DNA of 11,352 bases from Berkiella sp964606325 (lineage in GTDB: Bacteria; Pseudomonadota; Gammaproteobacteria; Berkiellales; Berkiellaceae). Positions 6,584 through 11,352 of this stretch are shown one piece after another. The DNA lies in contig CAZSGE010000079.1 of assembly GCA_964606325.1 (NCBI GenBank), positions 1 through 11,352 on the forward strand, in the 5' to 3' direction. A program made the translations under genes and the position numbers. Position 1 is the stretch's first letter. The number at the start of each line of letters is the position of its first letter. Under the pieces are notes generated by a model that saw only the letters and a list, made by a program, of their open reading frames with translations, searched no databases and was not told the origin of the DNA.

Positions 6584-9082
6584 ATGAGCACTGATGGCGC
6601 ACAAAGATCCCAATCACAAAAACTAAAAGAAAAACTCACAAGCCCTTTAGAAAATTATACGTTTAGTTCAAGACCAACCAATAAACTGGTTGAGCAATTA
6701 CGTGAAAAAAAAGAAGTCGCCGCGCAAAGCTTAATGAAGTCCAACCCAACGTTATTGCACCAAGCGCACGGTGATACACGCGTATATCCATTGCATGTGG
6801 CTGCAGAAAAATCTCTCACGCAAACTTTCTTAATGATGCTTGAGCTCGGTGCTAATCCTTTTGAAGTTGATTTTAAGGGGCAATCGGTTTACTTCGTTGC
6901 TCACAAGAGCGCAAGCACAAAAATCCTTGAATGGTGCAAGAGCTTTTTTACAGATTTGTCATGGGTAGAGACAGAATCTGAAGGCGAATCATTGGATGAA
7001 ATGCTGCTAAAGCATGGCTTTCATACTTATATTATTAATGAATTTAATGATTTAGAAGACAGTGATGATGATAAGCCAGAATTAACGAGTCAAGAAAAAT
7101 TGCTTAAATTTTTCAAAGAATTATTCCAAAAAGGGTCATTGCCACCCTTTTTGGAAAATTGTTCTCCGCAGTCTAGGTGGAATAAAATACCTGATGGGCA
7201 GCAAGTAATAGAGCCGGTTACTTTGAAAAATATAGCTTGGGGATTAGTGGATAGTAACTGCTCCGGTGTCCAAATTATCCACATGCTAACGACCTTATTT
7301 CCAACGCTTGATTATAATCAGCAATTAGCTTGCATTTTCTTGATCAAAGAGTATATGAAAAGTGATTATGCGCATGAATGGATTGTCAGACAAGATTTTC
7401 GTCAGGCCTTTGAAGCTTTTTTAGAAAAAATGGGTAACAAGCCAGCTTGGTTTAAAAGTATACAGAGAAAACTTCAGCGGCATTATCTTTCCTTGTTACC
7501 AAATAGCCATTTATTGAGTGCTGCGGATTTGACTTTTGATTTAACCAAAGCCTTTCGCAGTTTGATCATACAATTTACCCCAACGAGTTTTTCACAAGGT
7601 TTATTGCAGATAAAAAACAAAGATAAAAACAAGTCATTAGTCGCTTTGTCCGATTTTCATAACAGTGTCACTGCCATGGTACGTCTTGATATTGCTAGTG
7701 CAAAAACACCTCAAGAAATTGTTGAGCGTATTCAATTATATATCGACGTGATAACAATGTGCTTAAAACATGATCCATTCCATGAAAACGATCAAATTAT
7801 TTATAATTACCCTGCAGCAGTTGCGGTTTATACCGGATTAGCTGTTTCCCATTACCCACATTTTAATCAATTTTTTGATCGTCTCAAAGGATCCTACTTA
7901 GAGCGTTATAAAACATATAAAGAGCATTATTTCAATGGCGATCAAAACGTGAACCAAGCGATTACAGAGCATCCTAAATGTATACCCTTACTGAATATGC
8001 TCTCTAATCGAAAAGATTCTGCGGGTAATGTTGCTTTTAGCCAACAAATTCCAGCACTTGGCAGAATGAATCAAGGTTTTAATAAGAAAATAGCTTATTT
8101 GTCTTCTTTGCACCATTTTGATGCTACGCCTTATAAAACAGATTTTATGGTAAAGGTGGCACATTCAAATTTAGATGAGGACTATGCAAAAGCATGTTCT
8201 TTTCAACTGGTGCCTTTCGCTATCATTGATCTAGATGCGAAACCCTCTTTAGATAATATTATTTTACTGCTTGAGGCGATGCACAAGGAAAAGGCAGATT
8301 TAGTAGTATTAAGAAATAAGAAAAGACACCTTCACGAGTATGCATTTGAACAATTGTCAACCTTTTTAAAGAAACACTATCCCAATAGGGCTCACATCAA
8401 GACAGATTCAATGGATGTTGAGCAGCCAAAACAATCTTCTGATAGTTCTGCTGATCCAAGTTTAGAAAAGGTTTTAGATCCAGCTGATATCGCATCTAAG
8501 AAAAGAAAAATTTCCAAACTTTCCAAAGAGATTTTGGCAAATTATGACGAAATAATTTCACCCCGAACTCAAGATCAAAAGGAGGTTGATGAAATAACGT
8601 TGGAGTTAGAGAAAGTGACATTTCAGTCGCGAGACCGCTCTAGCACGACAACAGCATCTCCCCGTGATGCAATCTTAGAGCAGGAAACGACAAGGAAAAG
8701 ATCGGCAACGCATATCCCTGAAATGCCTGGTACTAGCGTAGATATTATAAAAGACAATGAGAAAACACGTAGAGACAGTTCCAGCAAAAAAATGTCGATT
8801 TTTAAAGATTCAAGTTATCGAGAAACTAAAAAACTACTTTCCTCTCCCAGAACGAGTAGCCCAAGTGCACAAGCCTCATCGAGTACATCTCAAGAGAGCC
8901 CCCGTACATTTACACCAAACATGGATAGGCTGGCTGCATCAAGTTCTTCTCCAATCCTTGCCTTACCTTCAAGTGCTGCAACCCATCAACAGGATAGTGT
9001 AGTGGAAATTGAAGTTAAGCGCGGCGAGAAAAAGAAGAAGCGTCATCAAACGGCTTTGCCTGGTGATAGGAAGAAGAAGTAG
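6584..9082 (+). CDS. ankyrin-repeat / RasGEF (Cdc25-like) domain protein, candidate type IV effector
   Basis: This 832-aa protein has no signal peptide or TM segment. Residues ~63-117 look like ankyrin repeats (YPLHVAAEKS, then LELGANPFEVDFKGQS). Residues ~205-285 may be a RasGEF N-terminal (REM-like) helical region. Residues ~309-517 match the order of motifs in the Cdc25/RasGEF fold. An FHN (358-360) stands where SOS has its FN helix. YNYPAAVAVYTGL (407-419) replaces the usual LNNFN...AIxSGL, KCIPLL (465-470) matches the PCIPFL motif, and NKKIAYLSSLHHF...PY (500-517) matches the closing NFxKRxKIAxII...fQxxPY. RasGEFs load GTP on Ras-like GTPases, which suggests a eukaryotic host target. Residues ~608-832 are low complexity: Ser-rich, four SPR[TD] motifs (659, 692, 754, 772), KKRK at 639-642 and a lysine-rich C-terminus resembling nuclear-localisation sequences. 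An in-frame GTG lies 9 nt upstream inside the Shine-Dalgarno, so ATG is preferred. Secretion itself is inferred. Confidence 0.85.
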   Translation: MSTDGAQRSQSQKLKEKLTSPLENYTFSSRPTNKLVEQLREKKEVAAQSLMKSNPTLLHQAHGDTRVYPLHVAAEKSLTQTFLMMLELGANPFEVDFKGQSVYFVAHKSASTKILEWCKSFFTDLSWVETESEGESLDEMLLKHGFHTYIINEFNDLEDSDDDKPELTSQEKLLKFFKELFQKGSLPPFLENCSPQSRWNKIPDGQQVIEPVTLKNIAWGLVDSNCSGVQIIHMLTTLFPTLDYNQQLACIFLIKEYMKSDYAHEWIVRQDFRQAFEAFLEKMGNKPAWFKSIQRKLQRHYLSLLPNSHLLSAADLTFDLTKAFRSLIIQFTPTSFSQGLLQIKNKDKNKSLVALSDFHNSVTAMVRLDIASAKTPQEIVERIQLYIDVITMCLKHDPFHENDQIIYNYPAAVAVYTGLAVSHYPHFNQFFDRLKGSYLERYKTYKEHYFNGDQNVNQAITEHPKCIPLLNMLSNRKDSAGNVAFSQQIPALGRMNQGFNKKIAYLSSLHHFDATPYKTDFMVKVAHSNLDEDYAKACSFQLVPFAIIDLDAKPSLDNIILLLEAMHKEKADLVVLRNKKRHLHEYAFEQLSTFLKKHYPNRAHIKTDSMDVEQPKQSSDSSADPSLEKVLDPADIASKKRKISKLSKEILANYDEIISPRTQDQKEVDEITLELEKVTFQSRDRSSTTTASPRDAILEQETTRKRSATHIPEMPGTSVDIIKDNEKTRRDSSSKKMSIFKDSSYRETKKLLSSPRTSSPSAQASSSTSQESPRTFTPNMDRLAASSSSPILALPSSAATHQQDSVVEIEVKRGEKKKKRHQTALPGDRKKK

Positions 9083-9093
9083 ATTTTACGTTT

Positions 9094-9129
9094 TTGTGTA
9101 AGGGCAGGGCCTGTCTTGCCCTTACAACA
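9094..9129. terminator. hairpin between convergent genes, no clear U-tract
   Basis: GTAAGGGCA (9098-9106) and TGCCCTTAC (9117-9125) form a 9-bp stem with a 10-base loop. It lies between the 3' ends of the plus-strand RasGEF gene and minus-strand rpiA. Neither strand has a T-run directly after the stem: the T5 at 9091-9095 precedes it on the plus strand. It may block read-through or protect 3' ends rather than act as a classic intrinsic terminator. Confidence 0.4.
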
Positions 9130-9139
9130 AATATACCTA

Positions 9140-9802
9140 CTATCTCGTTGAAATGGTTTCTATCCCATGCTCACTTGCTATCAGCACTTTATCCGCGCCT
9201 CGCTTAGCAAATAAACCATTGGTGACCACGCCCGTGATGTTATTAATGGTTTCTTCTAATGCAATCGGCTGCATGATATTTAAGCCATGCACATCAAGAA
9301 TTTGGTTGCCATTGTCTGTCACAAATCCTTCTCGGTAGACAGGATCGCCACCTAGTTTTACGATCTCGCGCGCGACATAACTGCGTGCTAGCGGAATGAC
9401 TTCAACAGGTAGTGGAAATTCACCAAGCTGCAAAACATATTTGGATTTGTCGATAATACAAACAAACTTCTTGGCAACGGCCGCAATGATTTTTTCGCCA
9501 GTTAAAGCGCCACCGCCGCCTTTAATCAATTGACAATGATGGTTGCATTCATCAGCCCCGTCGACGTACACACTAATCGGACCTTCGTTGATACCCAAAA
9601 CCGGGATACCAAGTTCTTTTAATAATTTTTCTGAAGCTTTAGAGCTTGATACCGCACCTAGGACTTTGTCCTTTTGTGTGGCAAGGGCTTTAATAAAGAA
9701 ATTAACCGTGCTTCCTGTGCCAATGCCAATAATGGTATCGGGAACAATTTCTTTTAAAGCAGCCTGCGCTGCAGCCATCTTTAACTCATCTTGGGATGCC
9801 AT
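9140..9802 (-). CDS. rpiA: ribose-5-phosphate isomerase A
   Basis: This 220-aa cytoplasmic enzyme interconverts ribose-5-phosphate and ribulose-5-phosphate in the non-oxidative pentose-phosphate pathway. Hallmarks are GTGST at 28-32 (phosphate binding), DGADE at 81-85 with Asp81 and Asp84, and KGGGGALTGEK at 94-104 with Lys94 and the catalytic base Glu103. These numbers coincide with those of the E. coli enzyme. The length is normal for RpiA and the frame is intact. The start ATG (complement of 9800-9802) has an AAGGAAAA Shine-Dalgarno in the 15-nt gap after the EVE-domain gene, so the two are very likely cotranscribed with rpiA second. It is convergent with the Ank-RasGEF gene, with 57 bp between their ends. 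Confidence 0.98.
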   Translation of the reverse strand: MASQDELKMAAAQAALKEIVPDTIIGIGTGSTVNFFIKALATQKDKVLGAVSSSKASEKLLKELGIPVLGINEGPISVYVDGADECNHHCQLIKGGGGALTGEKIIAAVAKKFVCIIDKSKYVLQLGEFPLPVEVIPLARSYVAREIVKLGGDPVYREGFVTDNGNQILDVHGLNIMQPIALEETINNITGVVTNGLFAKRGADKVLIASEHGIETISTR

Positions 9803-9817
9803 AGTTTTCCTTATCGA

Positions 9818-10294
9818 TTAGATCATTGCTAAAATGGATTTCCAGTAGAGCGCGTCAACAGGCAAAATCGAAAGCCGATTGCCTTTGTTTAACAGCTTAA
9901 ACCCTGTTAGTTTAGGATTGGATTTCAGTGACTCAAGAGAAAGTGTCTCGTCGAACTTTTGTTTAAATTTCACATCAACTAAAAACCAGCGAGGGTTTTC
10001 AGGCGTGCTTTTAGGATCGTAATAAGGTGATTTTGGGTTAAATGCTGTCACATCTGCATAGGGGGCTTTGACGATTTCCATCATGCCGACAATACCTGGT
10101 ACTTTACAGCTAGAGTGGTAAAAAAAGGCTAAGTCTCCAATTTTCATTTCATCTCTGATATAGTTGCGCGCTTGGAAATTGCGAACCCCATCCCAGGGGG
10201 CAATTTGGTTCTTAGAGGCTTTGAGATCGTCAATGCTAAATGCATCGGGCTCTGACTTCATTAACCAGTAACTGGCTTGCTTTTTAACTGTCAT
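9818..10294 (-). CDS. EVE domain protein (PUA-like superfamily, thymocyte nuclear protein 1 type)
   Basis: This 158-aa protein consists almost entirely of one EVE domain. The N-terminal YWLMKSEP (9-16) is the family signature. WDGVRN at 34-39, ARNYIRDEMKIGD at 42-54, AFFYHSS at 56-62 and GIVGM at 67-71 follow, as in the human THYN1 and bacterial stand-alone members. EVE domains belong to the PUA-like fold. They are proposed or shown to recognise modified bases in DNA or RNA, with an aromatic pocket. The ligand of stand-alone bacterial members is not settled, so no reaction is assigned. The ATG at the complement of 10292-10294 has a strong GAGGGA Shine-Dalgarno. It lies 15 nt upstream of rpiA in the same direction, consistent with a two-gene operon. 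Confidence 0.93.
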   Translation of the reverse strand: MTVKKQASYWLMKSEPDAFSIDDLKASKNQIAPWDGVRNFQARNYIRDEMKIGDLAFFYHSSCKVPGIVGMMEIVKAPYADVTAFNPKSPYYDPKSTPENPRWFLVDVKFKQKFDETLSLESLKSNPKLTGFKLLNKGNRLSILPVDALYWKSILAMI

Positions 10295-10297
10295 GAT

Positions 10298-10315
10298 TCC
10301 CTCTTTTTAGGGGGA
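10298..10315 (-). promoter_or_regulatory. possible RBS-sequestering hairpin before the EVE gene
   Basis: On the minus strand TCCCCCT, loop AAAA and AGAGGGA can fold into a 7-bp stem with one C-A mismatch. The right arm contains the AGAGGGA Shine-Dalgarno located 3 nt before the EVE-gene ATG. If formed, it would hide the ribosome binding site of the operon's first gene. No ligand-binding structure is recognisable upstream. Confidence 0.3.
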
Positions 10316-10347
10316 GTTTATGTAAATTCAGTTTAAAAAGAAAGAAG

Positions 10348-10377
10348 TTGTCATCACAATCAAAAAAGGTGTTCTAC
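10348..10377 (+). promoter_or_regulatory. weak promoter candidate for the small membrane-protein gene
   Basis: TTGTCA (10348-10353) and TTCTAC (10372-10377), 18 bp apart on the plus strand, lie about 40 bp upstream of the small ORF's ATG. The -10 is a poor match; TACACT at 10375-10380 is a better hexamer but sits at 21-bp spacing. The region must also hold the minus-strand promoter of the EVE-rpiA operon, for which I see no convincing hexamer pair. Confidence 0.25.
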
Positions 10378-10413
10378 ACTAAAGTAAAGTCTTAGTTTTT
10401 GTATGAGGGGAAT

Positions 10414-10512
10414 ATGGCGCGTAAAGGTATCGATTCAATTTGGTTGCTGGCCATTATTGTCAGTGTGGGAATAGGTGTAAGCAGTTTCTGGATTGTTTCA
10501 CCGCTTTTTTAA
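10414..10512 (+). CDS. 32-aa single-TM small membrane protein
   Basis: This short frame reads MARKGIDSIW, then a continuous hydrophobic helix (about residues 9-31) ending SPLF and TAA. A GAGGGG Shine-Dalgarno at 10405-10410 directly precedes the ATG. The N-terminus carries Arg-Lys and the C-terminus is uncharged, so the positive-inside rule predicts N-in, C-out insertion in the inner membrane. It is divergent from the EVE gene and converges on ygfA. Its TAA overlaps the ygfA stop across the palindrome TTAA. I recognise no family: it lacks the Trp/Tyr-rich start of CydX and differs from AcrZ and MgtS as I remember them. It could be a regulator or subunit of a membrane complex. The Shine-Dalgarno and clean hydrophobic profile support a real gene; conservation would decide. 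Confidence 0.6.
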   Translation: MARKGIDSIWLLAIIVSVGIGVSSFWIVSPLF

Positions 10513-11090
10513 ATCGATAGGGGGCGATAACGGCGTTTTTCTGTGATCACCTCGTCAAGTAATAAATCTAACCCACTTGTTGGGATTCTTGAAACTCTCT
10601 GAAAATCATAGGCTAGTCCAATCAACTTAGGCTTAAGTGTTCTTTTTTTGAAAGCAAAAGTTTTATCATAAAAACCCCCTCCCATACCAAGACGATGACA
10701 GTGATGGTCAAAACCTACCATCGGTACAATAACAATATCAAACTGTGCAGGTGGTATTTGTTTCATCAAAGGGTAATGAGGCTCAACAATCCCGAAGCGA
10801 TTTGCTCTTAGTGGTGTATCTAAAGAGATTTTGACAAACTTAAGAGAGTTACTAGCCACAACAGGAGCATAAACAGCCTTCTGTCGAAGCAAAGCTGTTT
10901 GTAAAATGATATGCGTAGGGACTTCGCCGTCAAAAGGTAAGTAAATTGCCATTTTTTGAGCTTGTTTAAAAAGGGAACTTTGAAATAGATGCTGAGCAAT
11001 TTCTTGCTCAGCATCACTTCGTTCTTTTGCCGTGATGTTTTGCCGATGATGGCGAAGGCGCTTTCGAAGTGCTTCTTTTAATACACGCAT
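10509..11090 (-). CDS. ygfA: 5-formyltetrahydrofolate cyclo-ligase (YgfA/Fau)
   Basis: This 193-aa cytoplasmic enzyme converts 5-formyltetrahydrofolate to 5,10-methenyltetrahydrofolate with ATP. The C-terminal signature RLGMGGGFYD (133-142) is the family's nucleotide-binding glycine loop. The basic N-terminus (LRKRLRHHRQ), YLPFDGEVPT (50-59), FGIVEP (99-104) and DIVIVPMVGFD (118-128) match the fold in order, and the length is normal. The frame stays open up to 11186, but those 32 extra codons are the 3' part of 6S RNA, so I place the start at the ATG complementary to 11088-11090. It has only a weak Shine-Dalgarno. It lies 43 nt downstream of 6S RNA, the same ssrS-ygfA order as in E. coli, so it is probably expressed as read-through from the 6S promoter. 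Its end overlaps the small plus-strand gene by 4 nt. Confidence 0.95.
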   Translation of the reverse strand: MRVLKEALRKRLRHHRQNITAKERSDAEQEIAQHLFQSSLFKQAQKMAIYLPFDGEVPTHIILQTALLRQKAVYAPVVASNSLKFVKISLDTPLRANRFGIVEPHYPLMKQIPPAQFDIVIVPMVGFDHHCHRLGMGGGFYDKTFAFKKRTLKPKLIGLAYDFQRVSRIPTSGLDLLLDEVITEKRRYRPLSI

Positions 11091-11133
11091 ATACCATTCA
11101 CATATGACATCAGCGCCACCACATGAAAAAAGA

Positions 11134-11318
11134 GGCTTTCCCCAGTCTGCCGCTGCACCATTTGCCCTTGAACCCTTTAAGTTCAAGTGGGTTCCTCAGC
11201 TTCACATCAGGCTTCCCACCTAGGTGGACATGCGCAACAGTAAAGACAATCTGGATCCCGGCAGTGTTAACATCGGCTCAAAAGACACCGGCACTGGCAA
11301 ACAGACCAGGAAAAAGCC
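11134..11318 (-). ncRNA. ssrS: 6S RNA (ssrS)
   Basis: 6S RNA binds the sigma-70 RNA polymerase holoenzyme by mimicking an open promoter and represses transcription in stationary phase. On the minus strand the 5' end GGCUUUUUCCUGGUCUG pairs with the 3' end CAGACUGGGGAAAGCC to form the closing stem, giving a length of about 185 nt, normal for gammaproteobacteria. GAGCCGAUGUU (complement of 11269-11279) matches E. coli GAGCCGAUAUU. The 3' half contains the characteristic CUUGAAC-loop-GGUUCAAG hairpin (complement of 11167-11186), followed by GGGC and GCAGCGGC, as in the E. coli 3' segment. ygfA follows 43 nt downstream, the conserved context. Ends are estimated from the stem; mature ends may differ by several nt. 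The precursor may start a few bases upstream. Confidence 0.96.
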
Positions 11319-11321
11319 ATT

Positions 11322-11350
11322 TCTATACGGTTTCTTCTAGCGCATCCACT
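11322..11350 (-). promoter_or_regulatory. 6S RNA promoter (-10 element)
   Basis: TATAGA (complement of 11322-11327) lies 4-7 nt upstream of the base of the 6S closing stem, in the right place for a -10 giving a start at about 11315-11318. A -35 at 17-18 bp would be AGTGGA or AAGTGG, a poor match, so any strong -35 activity would need upstream elements outside the window. Confidence 0.55.
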
Positions 11351-11352
11351 TC

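Noticed and set aside
7090..7284. Minus-strand frame inside the RasGEF gene
   Set aside because: Short antisense frame with no RBS; the sense frame is continuous and domain-bearing.
8757..9002. Second plus-strand frame in the RasGEF gene tail
   Set aside because: Shifted reading of the Ser/Lys-rich tail; His/Pro-rich product with no RBS. The main frame reaches its own stop at 9082.
9543..9821. Plus-strand frame opposite rpiA (a further one lies at 9153-9338)
   Set aside because: Antisense to conserved RpiA catalytic motifs, no RBS; an ordinary shadow frame.
10820..11017. Minus-strand frame inside ygfA
   Set aside because: Out-of-frame shadow of the intact cyclo-ligase, with no RBS.
1..11352. 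tRNA genes, insertion sequences, prophage or attachment sites
   Set aside because: No transposase, integrase, tRNA-like cloverleaf or terminal inverted repeats were seen on either strand. The accessory genes have no visible mobility marks.

Overview
The window looks like a gammaproteobacterial chromosome segment, most likely from the order Legionellales (Legionella/Coxiella/Berkiella/Aquicella-like). Several things point that way: modest GC content, gammaproteobacterial housekeeping neighbourhoods (tesA divergent from ybbA-ybbP; ssrS 6S RNA followed by ygfA/fau), and a large protein combining ankyrin-like repeats with a eukaryotic-type RasGEF domain, an architecture expected of a host-directed effector. 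The assignment to an order is inference. No species can be named from the sequence alone.

Layout. Positions 1-1051 (minus) hold the N-terminal 350 codons of a gene that runs off the left edge. It encodes an Ala/Glu/Lys/Gln-rich protein built from 13-residue tandem repeats, with a promoter candidate at 1104-1132. At 1221-1850 (minus) is tesA, a GDSL-family esterase/thioesterase with a signal peptide. Only 22 bp away and divergent begins a tightly packed plus-strand operon. It consists of ybbA (ABC ATPase), ybbP (10-TM FtsX-type permease), an unrecognised membrane protein of 290 aa, and a DUF502 membrane protein. The junctions are a 1-nt overlap, a 17-nt gap and a 4-nt ATGA overlap. The operon ends in a perfect 16-bp inverted repeat that contains the last stop codon.

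Positions 6584-9082 (plus) hold the accessory gene of greatest interest, an 832-aa protein. Its parts are an N-terminal ankyrin-like section, a possible RasGEF N-terminal (REM-like) region, a convincing but divergent Cdc25/RasGEF domain, and a Ser-rich tail with several S-P-R motifs and lysine clusters. It has its own upstream region with a possible PmrA-type direct repeat.

From 9140 to the right end, the conserved genes lie on the minus strand: rpiA preceded by an EVE-domain gene (one operon), and ygfA (5-formyltetrahydrofolate cyclo-ligase) preceded by 6S RNA (one transcription unit). Between them, on the plus strand, is a 32-codon single-TM small protein gene at 10414-10512. Its stop codon overlaps that of ygfA tail to tail.

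Functionally, TesA and YbbAP are a conserved envelope pair. RpiA and YgfA serve pentose-phosphate and folate metabolism, and 6S RNA regulates sigma-70 RNA polymerase. The repeat protein and the Ank-RasGEF protein are the lineage-specific, possibly host-directed components.
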